Positions 24,801 to 39,800 of a stretch of DNA of 64,000 bases are shown here, piece after piece. Under the pieces are notes generated by a model. That model was not told the DNA's origin and made no database searches. It was given only the letters and a program-made list of their open reading frames with translations. Numbering within the stretch: position 1 is the first letter of the stretch; each line of letters opens with the position of its first letter. Source of the DNA: Gavia stellata. Its lineage: Eukaryota > Chordata > Aves > Gaviiformes > Gaviidae. Location of the stretch: the NCBI RefSeq assembly GCF_030936135.1, contig NC_082594.1, positions 103,269,020-103,333,019 on the forward strand, read 5' to 3'. The position numbers were made by a program, and so were the translations under genes.

Positions 24801-27800
24801 TTAACTGCCCATCTGAATTGTGAGGTAAAACTTAAATATAGAGGTTTGAGCTAGCACGTTGCACTTAGCAATTGTGGCAAGCTAGGAAAGAACACTTAAG
24901 AGTCAATTAGTTTGGCTCTGGCAATGGGTGGTAACTTACACGGGTTGCGTAATTTGATCGTGTTTGATTGTGTTGCCCATTCCCTTAGTCCTGTTCTTTG
25001 TACCTATATTTTGAATGCAAGTTTACCAGTAAATGTGCCTCTTAATTCTCGATTTTCTACAGGAGCAAGGACATTCTTTGTATTGACCAAACACATTTGC
25101 TGCTTTATTCTTATCCAATTGTACTCTGAGCAGATATTACCAACGGAATAGGTGGGATTTGACAGTTACGTAGTATAGTATATTTTCCCTGAGGAAATCA
25201 GTTCAAACTGTATCCTGAAGAATGAGTTAGAATTCATGTACTGTTAGGTGTATATGTTGTGTTAAATTAATAGTACAGTGTATGTAAATCACAAAAGGTA
25301 ACTTGATAATGGTGCAAAACTTTGTTATGTTTTTAAGAAAACAAGTAAACATTTTTCTAAAAAAACCCCAAACCACACATCCGCCAGGGTTTATAAAGGT
25401 TTTAATCGTTGTGTTTTAATTTATGGGATATGTGTTTCCTTTTCTTTAATCTGAAAAACTTGAGGGATAGTTTACTGGTTATAAAAGTTAGAAATAGAGA
25501 TCTCTTCACAGTCTTGCTGCTGGAACTAGAAAAAAAGTCAAGTTTCCTATTTTGTAATCTTCTATTTGTATTGAGTAATGCAGTATATTCACTTAATCGT
25601 GTGCCTCAGGTTGGTAATCGTTAATCTGTACCACTGAAACAATTGACATCCCACTTAAGCGTGCCTAGATCACAAACAGGATAGGTATTTTGTGGGCTGT
25701 TTCTTTAAAGTTAGAGCTGCAGCTTTCTTTTTTACTATTTATCCGTATTCAGTGGACAGTTGCATTTTTGCTGTAGTATAGCTATCATGCTAATGGTAAG
25801 ACTTAATTTTGCATGTTCTATTACAATCTGTTGTTCCCTGTTCTTCCCCTCCCCTCCCCAGGACCTATAAATAGAGGTTAGCAGGATATCCTTCACAGTG
25901 GTTCTTCAGCAGTTACTGGAACTCATGAACCCACGTTAGATTCCCTCTGTTGTATGGCAAAGCAGCAAGGACACAACTGCAAAGATCTGTGGTTGGAGGA
26001 AAGATGAACAAAGTCTTTTGTGCATTTTGGCACCCTTTGTCTCTTTAAGAAAACAGTGGAAGCTGCTACCTGTTGTAGCTGCCTGAAATGATTCCCATAT
26101 TTCAGTAGGTGCAATAGGCTGTATTTTTATGTCAGTGCTGCCTCCCACATGTCCTGGGAGAGTGCTTAAGCAGTAGTTCAAATGCTATTTGGATGGGATA
26201 GAGGGAGAGAAAGATAGGAGAGTGCTACTAGAGTTTTAGAGTGAATTTAGCCCCTTTTTTTAAACTGTGAGACCCAGGCTGAAATTACTGCAGAAGTAGT
26301 GTGCAGCTTTTTTGGGATGAAAGTTGCTTTGTTGCTTTTATGACTGTATCATGGTAATTGAAGGGTCATCATCAGTGTGATCCTGAAAGAGCTGTGTCTG
26401 TTGCTTCTGGACTGAACTGTTTCCGGGAATATTGAGAGCTGTGGCATTCTAGTAGAGATTCTTGGTAAGAGAAGAACAGCTTTTCAGGAGACATGCTGGA
26501 CTTACGAGCCCAGCACTCATCCTAAAAGGCAGATAAGTTTCAAAAACACTTGTGTAGAAAACAAAATTCTATTCTGTGTACCTTTATGATCTCATTTTCA
26601 TATGAGTGTCTTTTGTAAAGATGTTTCTTGCCAGTGATTCAGAATTTATGAATGGTCTTTCTAGGTCACAGAAATAGCTTAGTTGATGAAGTACTATTTA
26701 GCTTCATTGCCTGGGGTTCATATCTGGTCAAATTTAAATCTCACTTTATTTTCCAAAGAATGTAGCCTGACAGCCATGAATTTTATGGTGATCTCTTACC
26801 TTCAGCAGCACCTAATACTTGGTATGCTTCACAGCTGATGGTCAAGAATTTGAAACTTGCATTGATCCTCTGAGACGTAGCTTAGTGACAGAAGTCTAGT
26901 AGACATTATCTTTCTCCTTTTCTTAGTAGCTCAAGGAAGAATGGGGACCTGAAGAGGAAGGGAAGCAATGAGTTTTATAGGGGAAGGAAAATGTATGTGG
27001 CTAACAGATTTCCTTAGGATCCGTGTGTTTTTTAAAACATCTGACCTTTTAAAGATTTGATCATGCATTAATAGTAATGGTGTTTTGTTAAGAAAATAGT
27101 ATGGTATCTGTGCTTGTTAGTTGCGTCTTCCATCATCTTTTTTTTTTCTGTAGGCACATGAACAAATAACTACAATTATATGTCTATAAGTGAATTGTAG
27201 TTCGGCTGTATCTGGTGTTTTCTAAATGCATGAATAAAATACATTCCAAAAAATAATGAGTGAATGTACAGAGTACTGACTGTGTCATATGCGTGTATGG
27301 AGCCTGCTTAGAGAAATATTCTTGGATACATAAGACTTGATGAAATTGTTGAGGGCATGTTAGACTGCTCTGTGAAAATCAGAGAAGGGAAGATTGAATG
27401 AGAGTATTGTAACAATGACCTGCGTGCTTGTTATCCACTAGTCACTAAACACTGTGTTTCTTTCAGTAGACCATGCTTCTAACTGTGCTGCTTCTTTCCT
27501 GTGGGTTTTATTTAGTAAGTATATAAAATGGAGCCATACATCTTTATTTGTAAATAAAGAGACCTTTTTATGGCAAAGAAACTTCAGCAAGAGAGCAAAG
27601 CCAGGGAAGTCAGTTCAAGTCTTAAAAGGTATTTTTACCTTCCTACTATGTTATCTCATGCTTAAAACAGATAAATAGACTTAAGATCATACATCAAGCT
27701 CGAGACACCCCAAAAGATATAAGCCTGATCTTTTTTTTCTTCTGTGCCGATGGGTAAGTCTCACTGGATGACACTGTCTCACTTCTTCCCTAATAGTTTC

Positions 27801-30800
27801 CGGTTTGGAAAGTGTATGAGCTGCCTGCCTTTTTTCTCTGACCATGTGTTTTATGTTTTTCCCTTGGCACCCCTGTTTCTTCTCTACTGGCATCCACACA
27901 TCACTGTCTGCTTTTGCTTTTCTTGTAATGAATTCAATAACAAAGTGAAGCTGATAGTATTCCTACATTTCAACTTGCTCTTGTTCTAAAGACATGCTGT
28001 GCCCAGACATGCTGTCTTTTTAGGATTCTAAGGTAAGGCTGTGGGTAAATTTGAAAATAGTGATTCTCCCCTTTGCTTCAAAAACCCATAGTTCTCACGT
28101 TTCTGTGTAAAATAGACCCTCAAAGGGCATTAATTGTAGAATGGCAGAAATTAATAATTTGCTGCTTGAAAGAATGAAAACTGAAGACCATCTTCCTATT
28201 CCTTCTCCTGTTACCCACCTTCCTAGTACACCTCACCCACGGCTTATGAACTGGGGCAGGTTCTACAGTTTGAGTTGGAAGGCCTTCTTAGTTCACTCCT
28301 GCCACGTGTTTTCTATAGTACTTCTGTACTTTACATGGAATTTTCATTTGGGGGTGGTTACTAGATTGCTCTTTAAATAGCAGGCAATATGGTTGGTCTC
28401 CCTTTTGTTATCTGCTATGGTTTAATGAGTTGCTTATCTTTGTTTTTTAATTGTCTTTATTAGCCTGAAAATGAGCAGGTGATTTTTCTGCCTTTGAGGT
28501 TCTTGGCTTTATAGATATTTTATCCTGTACTTCCATATTGTTGGGAAAAGTACACAGAAATACCCTTGAATCATTATTTTGTATTGTGGCTTGAGTGTAG
28601 TAGGCTCTTTAATACCTACACTTTTTTGTAGTACATGGGTTGATACGGAGCAACAAAAAAACGATTCCTTTTAAAAACATGTGTGGTTACAGTGCACAGA
28701 CTTTCAAATATAGGGAGGGAGGTTCCAGAAGTGTTTGGAAATTCTTAAATTGAAATTGTATCCTAAGCTAGAGCTTGTGTAAAACAAAAGTGTGGTTTTT
28801 TCGTACTGCTTTCAACAGGTGAGACTTATAACTGAAATAGGAAAGTTTTTCTTCTGACCTTTGCATTAATGATTTTGATAACATTTTGTGGCTAAGCCTT
28901 TCTCTACTAGTTTTTCTACATTAGCAAGTCATTTCTAGCAGGTCAGACTTTACAGGGCAGAGCATTCCAGGGACAGGCTCCTGTTGTGAGGCAGTACATT
29001 GGAAACACTCTCAAGCTGCAAGTTGTTGTTGCCTTTGTTACATCCATCACATTTCTTTTATTTTTTAAATAAAGTGTAAGTTTTTGTGTCTAGGTTGTTT
29101 TTTGAGCTGATCATGGTGCCCTTTGTGGAATTAGATGTATTATTGGAAGGACGGTCCTCTGAAAATAGGTGGGGTTTTTTCCATATATTGGTTTGGGAAA
29201 TGTGTATGAAAGAAGATCCAAGTCTAATTGAATGTATGCAGATGTAAAGTACATGGGTGTCTTACTGAACAGTTTCCCCTTCTAACAGTGAAAATCCATG
29301 AGGAACTAGTAAAGTTGTTAAATTTTAGATTTACCCGTCTTTAAAACATGGCTTTGACACATGTAACTATGATACTGAAAATTAAATAAAAATCAGCTTT
29401 AAAATAGTCATTTGGTATTCTAAAATCTTATGAAAATTTAAAAAGGCAACAAAGTTTTGATGCGCTATTCCAGGAGATAGTGATGGGGGTGAGTGTGAAG
29501 AGAGGGCAGAATACATACATATACACACACACGCATGCACACACACACATATGTGCATATACGTATATGTGTGTATATATGTATTTGTGCATATATATTT
29601 ATATATAAAATATTTGCATCTCCATTTGATGCATGTTTCAGCTGTAGTTCATCCTTAGCTGGAAATATCTGTGTGTACTGACCTCATTGCTTTTACTGTG
29701 TTTTCGTTGCTGTTGCGCAGAGTGCTGTCTGTAACAGCAAAGGAACAATTTACAGTGATCTGCTCAATCCTGTTCTTCCAAAGCTCTTGTTTATTCCTGC
29801 CTTATTAGCCTAAGTTTCAGCCTCTCGTGCTCTTTAATTAATGGCTTCTCCAAGCTACCATATTCTTTATTGCATCCTCCGTGGCTACTTCAGAGCATCT
29901 AGCTGATTTCCCTTTTTCCTGCCCTCTGGCAGTTTCTTTCTCCTTGGATTTTTTTCTTTTTCCCCTAGTTGCAAAGTCATTCTTGAGATACCTTTTAAGA
30001 CACATCTTTTTTTTTTTTTTGCTGCCCCTTGTTTATTGTCATCTTCTGTCCTGCTATGAGCTCTCCCATTTTCCTGGTTCTCTCCGGTTGTGTTCCCGAA
30101 ATACGAATGCTGAAGTGCTCCTTTCACACTGGCTTCTTTGTTCTTGTTACATGGGACTGGCTCCTTTTTTTGGAGGACCAGTTGCTTCTTGGTGTGTAAA
30201 GGAAAGGATATGGAGTGCCTGTCTTAATGTTGGCTTCTTTTTTCCTCCTCCGTCTCATTTTTCGAGCCTTCTGGTGGTTTGTTTATGGGTGTTGGGTTTT
30301 GGAAATTTTTTTTTTTTTCTTTTGTTACCTCTTAAAACAGATTTTCATGAGTTTTAATAATAGCATCAAGAGTCTTTCCACTTATTCTAAAGAAATATAA
30401 TTCGAAATTTAAATTAAGCTTTTTTTTAAAAAAACAAGTCCAACTCACAGACACCTCTCTCCTTCTGTCTTTTATCTGACAGTTTTTATTTGTCTGTACT
30501 GTGATTTCTCAGCAAGCAGGGATGTTAGCTGAAGTATGTCTTACAGCTTGAATGGCTTTCAAAAGCAAGCATTCTGGCACTAGAACTTGCCTTTCATGGA
30601 GATTAGTAATGAAAAGCCATGGTCTTGATTTGATGTTGGTGTTGGAAAAGGTATCTGGCTACCACTGTTTTGAAGGACAATTTTTCTTCTTTCGTATCTC
30701 CTGAAATAGGAATGAAATTAAGAAAGTAAATACCTTCTTGCCTCCTCCTTTTATTTTATTGGTGGAAGGCTTTCATTTTGTATTGCTGGAAGTCTTGTTA

Positions 30801-33800
30801 TCACTTTACTTGCCTTTAAGTATTTGGCCAAATTTTTTTGTCTTCTGCGTTGTTTTTTTTCTTAACTGAGACAGTGGATAAATCTGTGTAAGTTGGTCAC
30901 TTCACAAGTATCTTGGAACTTTAAATTAATAGAAAAATAAGAGATAAATTTTTAAATGACATCTTACATTGCATTACACTGTCGAATGAAGATACTTTTA
31001 TTCTCTTATTTTGCTTTGTTCCAAACAATTGATTACATTTTTGGCTAGTATTTAAGGGCTCTATTTTTTCTTTGTTGTGAAGAGCAAAATCAAATTATGT
31101 AATGCAAAAACATTTTTTCTGTGATTTGTGGGGAATATTTCAAGGTAAAAATGATTATGTGTGTGTAGGAGATGTTGAAGGTCTCTATGGTTTTTAGCAC
31201 TATACAAATCATGACATTATAATGATTCTACCTTCAGTAAGCCACAGCTTAAATAGGAAGCTAAGTTTATGGGAAGAATAGAAAATGATATTTAATGAAG
31301 CAGAGCACCTAACTATGAGCTAAGATATAGAAGGAGGAATTAAAAAGTAGTATTGGGATGTCCTGGCTTCTCTTTCTGCTTGGAAGATGGGAAGGAACAT
31401 TGGAGAGGAGAGAATGGTCCTGACAAGCCAATGTGGGTTATGCTTCCAGGTTTAACGAATAGTAGAACAGGAGTGTGCACAGTATGGCATAAAAACGTAG
31501 TGTAGCATACGGTGTAGTTTTTGCAACTGGTTATTTTAACGATGTGAAATTACAGCAGGAGCTTATGGAGTATATAGAATTCACTGTAGATCCAGAGTAG
31601 GCAGAGTGGTCTGGAAAGTGGCGAAATGTGCGTTGGATTTTGGTGTCTTCTGGTGTGTGCGCATGCATGTTTATGAGTGCCGGACTTTAGGGCTGTTATT
31701 TAAAAACAAACCTCCCCAAATCCCTTATTTCCCTATTCTCTTAAAATGCTCTACAGGAAGCAAAGTACAGTAAGAATGTCATGCTGTTCAGGTGGTGCTG
31801 GGGTTCTGAGGAAAACGTATCCCTCTTCCCTCAGCTTTTTGTGTTCAGCCCTTCATGGACGTTTCATCAGCTCTGACAGTTCTGTGTGCAAGATGTAGTT
31901 TCTCTCAGTTTCTGAAATGTGAAACTAATACTTGTTTTCAGAGTTATGGTCAATACTGGAAGACAGAGCGGTGTCTTTTCTGAATGTCTAGGTTCAAGAC
32001 TTTTTGAAAGTGTTTTGTAATAAATTTCCTCACACATGAGGTATAAGTCATGGTGATGCTATTTGGGAAAATGAAGTTTGGTGGCTTTTTGCTTAGAGTC
32101 ATACTTTCAGATTTGAAGAGCTGAACATCCTACCTGTATCCTACATGTTTTGAATATAGAATATGCTTTCTGTGAATACAGACTTCAGAAGAAAAAAAAG
32201 AGTATTTAAATCTAGCACTGCAGAATCCTTTTTTGTGCTTAATGGTCTTAACAGAATAGAACTCTTCTTAACCTCTGATATGATTAAAACTCTTCATAAT
32301 AGTGTGCCTGGGCTACGTTTATGGAAATGAGATCAGAATTATTCTGTAAGTTGGGTTCAGAGAATGCCTCAATCTGTCATCTATAAAGACTAGTAACTTC
32401 TGAAAACTTTGCCCTTGAGGAGTTAACTTTTCCACTGGGTGACGTTAGTATGGAGAATATGCAGAGGGTTCTCCAAAACAGTTGGTGCAGTTAATTTTAA
32501 TAATAATATGGTATGGTCATAGCAAACAAAATGGTAAACGTCTCCATTAAAGACATTTGCAATGCCTGTATGTTAATTTGAAAACTTAGTATTGATTTAT
32601 CGCCTTGATGGATGAAAGTTGCCATACTTTTATGCACTTTTTTTTAAGATTATAGGATTATGTCAGTCTAGCTATCTGTAGGGCCATCCTAATATTTCTA
32701 TTTGGTAAGCAGATACTCAGGCTAATTTAAATCAAGCTGCAGTTATTTCTGTTTTATATTGTTTTTGTAAAATAGCAAGTTCCCATACCGTAAGTTAACA
32801 GTGCCTGTACCGTAAGTTACCAGATACTAATTTTTAGACACAAATAGAACTGTGACAGCAGCCTTACTGAAATCTGGTAAATCAGTGTATATGGGTTAGT
32901 TCACAAGGAAGATAGCTTTGAACATTGCCTAGAAAGATCTGCTTGTTAGTCTCTCTGTTTCAAGGGCCAGCCAGCATTGTGGTGATACGTAGTGTGGAAC
33001 ATTGGTAATGAATCAGTTGTCTGAAATGTTGTCTTTTTGGTTAATTGCTTAAACTTCAGAATACATTTTTAATATTTGTTTTCTCTGTTTAGCTCTTTTC
33101 ACTGATGGAGATGAAACCTCCTATTTCCCGAGCAAAAATGATTCTCATCACAAAAGCTGCCATTAAAGCTATTAAGGTAAAGTACAATAGAACAAACATG
33201 AAACTGAAACAGTAGCAATGTTTTATTATTTTACTTCTAAGTAAACGCATCTCTGTATTTCCCAGTCTTAGCTTCATGGATGTTTTATTCTAGCTGGTGT
33301 TAAGAATGTTACCTAGAAACAAGTGGGATGGTGAATATCATCTCTTGGTTTTAGACTAGTAGCATAATGCCGTCTTGATTTTTTTGAATCATTGCTTCTT
33401 AATGCTACACTAGGGTGTTGCGATTTCTATGTAATAAAATTTTAAATGTTGCAGGATGCAACCGCACCTTAGCATGTTAAAACATAGCGGACTTGCTTAG
33501 AAAGTAAATCCAGAAAGCTCCCACTAATACTCTAGAAGCAGTGTGTCTTTTGTGTACATACTGACACACTTCTGACAGAAAGGATGGCTTGTTTCTGTCT
33601 GTTCCCCCCTGTGAAATCTCTTTCGCTGTGCTTGATTAACTTAGCTTTATAACATACTTCTTTTTAGAATGTGACTACAATATTTTGTAGTCTTTCCTAA
33701 ATGGTAGTAAGCGCAAAGACTTAAAATACTTCTAAAATGATGCGTCACTGTTGAGTAGATGATAAATTAATTTATGTATTTATTTTCCAGCTCTACAAGC

Positions 33801-36800
33801 ATGTTGTCCAGATTGTAGAGAAGTTTATCAAAAAGGTAAAAAATAAAAAATAATCTACTGATGAAGATATTGTCTGCATCTGTTACTAGCTAGTAAATAA
33901 TGAAAAAGGCTTCTGTTATTCAGGGATTGGGGGAGAAAATTCTGTTTTGTTAAGATTTTATACATTTTTGGTATCTCTTTGTCTATATAATGTCATTTTA
34001 GTTTTCTGTAGAATATTAAGAAGGGGAGAAAAAAATTGTGAAATTCCCCCTTCCTCCTCTGTCTAGCAACTGGGGAGGAAACTGGAGGTACTGAACTTCA
34101 AATTAATTTTCACTGGCTAAGATAATACATATTTTCAGAAAATACCGTTTTCTCGCTTGCCTAGGCATGTAGAACAGGCTAGAATGTAATACTCACTAAA
34201 ACCAAACTATCATGCTGCCTAAAGTAAGTTCCTCTGAGTGAACAGGAAAAATACTTTTTTCATTTGAAGTCCTTCAGAGACCTCCAAAGAGAAGGACTTT
34301 GCATTAAATTCTGGAGAATAGAGTTGGTGGAAGTAGTTCAGTGCATTGACTGTGAGGTAGCTTGATAGCAGAGTTGTGACAGTCTATACTTTAACGTAGT
34401 AGATCTGTTGTTGCGGTTACATGTTGTGATGCTAAAGGTACTTTAAAAACAGTGATTGAGAAGATGTAGGCTGCTTCAAGCTATCCAGGTATATTTACTC
34501 TGTCCAAAATGTGAAAGCGTGCTTCTTTCTTTTCCATTTCTATAAACAAAACAAAAGTAAAGCACTAAGAGAATTCTACATAAAACAAACTAACTTTTTT
34601 TTTCCTACACAAGTATACTAAGTATAGATTTCATGTACAGATCTAAGGTGAATGTATGTTACCTTGTTAGTATCACTGCATAATGGATAATTATTTTTAT
34701 CCTTTCAGTGCAAACCGGAATATAAAGTCCCTGGATTGTACGTTATTGACTCTATTGTTCGTCAGTCTCGTCACCAGTTTGGAACAGACAAAGATGTTTT
34801 TGGGCCAAGATTCTCTAAAAATATTACTGCCACATTCCAGTATTTGTATCTCTGTCCATCTGAAGACAAGGTACGACTATAATTTCTCAAGTGTTGTTGT
34901 GAATTGATAACAGTCCTACCTTGGTGTTCCACTTACATGAAAGCTAATTTGGTGATTCTCTATGTCCGTGGTAGTGAATGTTGTTATATGAAATAGTAAA
35001 ACATGCTGAGAAGGATTATTAAAGGTGATAGTTAAATGAAAGTTTTAGTTAAAATATTTATTTTGCCTAAGTTCATCAGTTTTGTTTTGCCCATGCAGAC
35101 ACTTCAACAGTGTGTGTGACTATGCCAAAACTTTTCTTCTTGAGGCTCCTTCAGGAAAACTTACTATGGAAGGTAGTGTCTCCCACCAAAAGAAAGTGTT
35201 ATAGGAGAAGCTCTGGTGTTGTAGGCAGTGAAGGTTCTGCTCCCAAAAATTTTCTAAGAAAATCATCATGTTGATTTCTTTAGTCTTCACAAATCCCATA
35301 CTTGGGAATTTCATTGCTGCTCTCCAATGTCAAGACTGGTTTAAGGCCTCGGTTTCCTTAGTTTTGCTGTACTTGCTGATAGAACAGAGGCTCAGAAAGT
35401 ATCCTGAATTCATGATGGTCTAGGTTGCTACCAACAGAAGAGGGCTTTTCTGCCCTCTGTCAGAACAATTTCAAAAGACTCCTGAGATAAGTATGTTTTA
35501 GAAGCTCCCAACTGGTTTCCAGAAAATCGCCTGCTCACTCTTTTTCTTAATGGTAGTACTGTAAGAGCAAAATACTCTTTTTCTTACTGACTTTTTCCCT
35601 AACTTTCCAACTAAGCTTTTGAAATGCTTTGACGCTCTCTAGTTTTCTGATGTGGAACATTTAGACCTTTAGGCCTTCAGTCTGATATTGTAGAGCTTCT
35701 GGGTTAATACCCTGGTGAAATAGAGCAGTCTTTTCTTCTTTCTGTCTTTGTGGTTACCATTTGGTTCATCTAAATGAATTAGACTATCCATCTCCTTTAT
35801 GGAACTACCTGATATCTCACTGCTAAAATAATTAAGATACTTTCCACTAGGGGAATAATACTATTTATAACATGCTTGCTTTAATGAATTTCTAGTATCT
35901 AAACAAGAAAACTGATCTGCAAATACACAACAACTATGGTTGACATCCAAAGAGAATGATACTACTTTTTTTAACATCTTTTCTCTAATATTAATATGTG
36001 ACTGAAAACAAGAGTATTACATTTATTACTTTTTGGCCTTCATATTATTTTCAAGTCTTCTGGAGAGATAGAATATCCAAAGCCAAAAAATGCTGCTGTT
36101 TTAAAGTTAACTGTTTTTCAGACCAAAATCTTACTTTAAAATAGCCATTTCAGGCTTCTCTCTAGTTGACTTTACTGTAGAAAACATTTTGTGAAATTCT
36201 TTAATAGCTTAGCTTGTGAAAGTATAGGTGGATTTGCATGGGTGTGTATAACTGAGTCACAGTAAGACATTTTATTGTTGAAACAAGGAGGAACATAATT
36301 GATTCATCCTTAGCAGCTACAGTAGAAGTAAAAAGTACTTAAAAAGTGTATGTGTGCAAGTCAGATGACTAAGTACACAAAAAGGACAGGTATGTGAATG
36401 TAACATGTATTCTGACTTTTACCTGCTTGCATGTTCCAACTGAAGCAGCACATCTAGTTAGATATTATTGTTTAATACTGGGCTAAAGAAGGAAAGACTA
36501 ATTTCCAGCTTGTTCCTGAAAGCTTCATTGTTCTTAACGTTAAAAAAAGAAATGAACTTAAAATAACAGCTGACAATCAGAGGTTCTAATTTAATCTTTC
36601 TGCAGTGATCAGTTAGAATGTTTTCCACTTGCTTTCCTGACCTTTTGAATAATGATAGTGATGGGTTTTCTGGTGTTAGCGTAGAATTGGTTGGGTTAGT
36701 AGAAAAAAATTTAAGCAAACAATCTTCTGTCTAACTTTAAAGCTTTGTTCTAGCATTTTGTGGTGTAACTGCCCTCTCTTCATTAGGGCTTTCCAGCTCA

Positions 36801-39800
36801 TCTTAATTTTCTCTGTCTGTCTTGTCACATTTATTGTTTGTTTTACTCCTTTATGACCATCTGTGAAGAAATGATGGGGCTGATGTGACTTCCTCTATTG
36901 TATGTCTAACCTGGATTTTCTGACTGTCCAGAACAGTTGTAGAAAAATGGCACAAGTTGCTTTTTATTAAATCAGATAATAAAATAAGTTGGCAGTTTTT
37001 ATCTTTGCCATGTAAAAGGTCTTGCTGACCTATGTGACAACATAGGCGTTGTTAAATAGGTATGCCTGATTATGTTGAACTCCTATATTGTTCAAACCTT
37101 TCTTCTCAATGTATGGAAGATAAATTTAGAGTTTGCGAATTAGGAAAGCTGTATTTAGCATTGACGCTTGCTTTTGTTTCAACAGAGTAAAATAGTCCGT
37201 GTCCTGAACCTTTGGCAGAAAAATGGAGTATTTAAAATTGAAATAATTCAACCTCTTCTGGATATGGCAGCAGGAACTACTGCCACTGCACCAGTGACAG
37301 AAAATGCTACTAATAATGAAGGTATGAATGACATTATAACTTCTTTTAAAAGGGTGAATGATAATAGCTTGTTTGCTTTCAAATTAAAGTGCCCAATAAT
37401 AGTTTCAACAGTAGCATATTAATAAACTCAACTTTGTTGTCACATGTGGAGCAGCTGAACTCATTCTAAATAAATGCTGATACTGTACTTCAGAAATTAA
37501 TCAGAATGTGAACATGGAAAACAGCTGAAATTTATATAATGTGTATGCATATGCACATACATATGTGCACACTTTGCTTACAGATGATTTTAATGTCCCC
37601 TCTTAAAAAAATACTTAATTTTTTTTCTTTTGGTCTGAAACATTTTTCTGTTGTTTCTCAATTTTGTAATTCTGATGTCATTTTTTAAATGTTAGAATCT
37701 GCATAAGTAAAGCATGATCTTACATGTTAAGAGCTTAATCTTTCTTTGAATCAGCTTAGTATCTGAAAGCAACAGCTGCCAGTTTCTTTCAATGCAGCCC
37801 CGAAACATTTTAACTGGTGTTTCAAATCCAAATTCTTGAACAGTAAATTTATGCCTGGCTGTAGGCTTTTACATGGGCTACTGGTTGAAAACTACTGACC
37901 TAAAGAGTAAAGTAATGATGGCCTCCCCACAGTATTTTCACTGACCTATTTTATGCCACATAAAAAGCTGGTAGTGAGGTTACGGAATTGTGGATGAAGA
38001 TACTCATACCACAATTCTCTCTTTCTCTGGAGGGCTTTCGTTTTGAGTTTGTACTCTATATTTCAGAGTTAGCTTTGGTAACTTCCTTATTTATTGCACT
38101 CATGTGTGTTGGAGTAGGACTGGCAAAAACTGTAATGGAGTGAGTGAGGTGTGGTGACACACAACAAAATAATGATGTACAGGAGCATAAGTGAAATGGT
38201 CTCCAGCGTTGTTTAGGAAAGCATATCCTATTGACACGTTTTATAAACGTGGCAGGGCAAGGGGGAGGGAATGTCTTGGCATCTGAGCTTGGGTTCAGGC
38301 TGGTGGCTGTACAATTTCATCCTGATATGACAGGTGAGTGGCACTGTTTTTCCATCTTTGTCTCATCACTAGTAGCTAACAGGTTGGGTGCCTTCTGCAT
38401 AGATTTTCATGTACAGAATTACTGATTTCAGTGAGATTATTCAGATGCACCAGAGGGGATAATTTGGCCCTGAAATAAATATGCTAATGAATAATAATAA
38501 ATATATTAATGCATTATGTGAAATAGAATCTGTTTAGCTCATAATGCTTCAAAGTCTGTTTAGCCAGAAAGAGAGAGAGAGAGAGAAATGCAAATTTTCT
38601 CCCTTGAGCAAGTAAATATCCTTCTGAATATACGCAGGAAATAATTTGGGAGTTAATTTATATTTTAAAACAATCACGTATCTTTTTGCAGTATTTTTAT
38701 GTAGCATCTGACTTCTGGGAAAGTATTATTCAACATGTTTGTCTCTGCTTGCTGCAAGTCAACACTGCAGTTATTTAAACTGCAAACAGATGAATGGCTT
38801 TAAAGAAGTTGGTATTGTGAGGCAAAAATATTTGCCTAGTGTCTCAAACTAAAAAATATTTCTATCTGTGGGGTTTTTTTAACTGTTTCTCTTTGTACAG
38901 TTTTATAGTAGTCCATTAAAAAGTATTTGCTAAAGAACAGTTACTTGCTCACAGCATGTGGGAATTGATGGTATTACTGCTAATTTACTTTGTACAGGCA
39001 AAACGTTTATTAAAAAAAAGCATTGTAATCTAAAGCAAATAGAACGGGAAAGCTGCATGTGTAGCCAAAGCTAATAGCATGTCTTAAAATGTGATCTCAG
39101 TTTTAGTAAATCTCAGTGGAAATGGAAGTCTTTTCCTGGAAGAATTAGTAAAAATTACTTTTATGGTAGGAGGATTTATCTATCAGATGCAGGTTTGGCT
39201 TATGCCTATGCAAAAGTGGCACGTGAACAAACCTTATCAAAGAAGGTGAAATAATGCTTGTGAAATAATTTTTAAAAACCTTTAATTATTACCAGATGTT
39301 TCAGCAAAAGTTCAGTTACTGCTAGAAAATATTAAGAGAAACTCACTTGCTTTTAAAATGAACCATTAGATGATAGATTTGAAATATTAATCCAAAAGAA
39401 TGAGTCCAGAACTTTGTAACCAGAACTAACATTTTAAGTGTATTGATACGCATTGCTTAACATTGTTTGACTAACAGTTTTTCTCTTAACTGTTCTAAAA
39501 TTGTACAATTATAAACATTGAGTTGTGATCTAAAATGCCATGCTGGACTAGTTTTCAGATAGGCCATTTTTCTTTGTTTTCTTTCTTAGTGTAATACACA
39601 GATGTGAGCAGTGAACGGAGCAGTTAAAGGCAAAATGAATAGAGTATGCAATTGGGGTAGTTTAGTTAAGACTTTTGGGGTTAAACAGAGTATTGTAGGT
39701 AGACGCTTGTTTTGAGGAGGTAGATGTATGCACTGAAGAGTAAGATGAATGTTTTGGAGTAACGTAGTGCTTTCTCAATTCCTATGAAACTCTTAGGTTC

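Larger units (their letters stand above)
21884..33092 (+). other. SCAF4: SCAF4 intron 1 (11.2 kb)
   Basis: The first 350 bases remain within the CpG island and are very G-rich. The rest is AT-rich. It holds weak tRNA-SINE-like relics (about 24.44-24.51 and 26.66-26.74 kb), an alternating purine-pyrimidine tract (29,511-29,584), a T14 run (30,007-30,020) and otherwise unique sequence. I found no cassette exon I could support. Confidence 0.85.

Noticed and set aside
29881..30357. 158-codon plus-strand ORF rich in F/L in intron 1
   Set aside because: It is produced by pyrimidine-rich, poly-T-containing sequence. Composition is low-complexity hydrophobic with no recognisable membrane-protein family.
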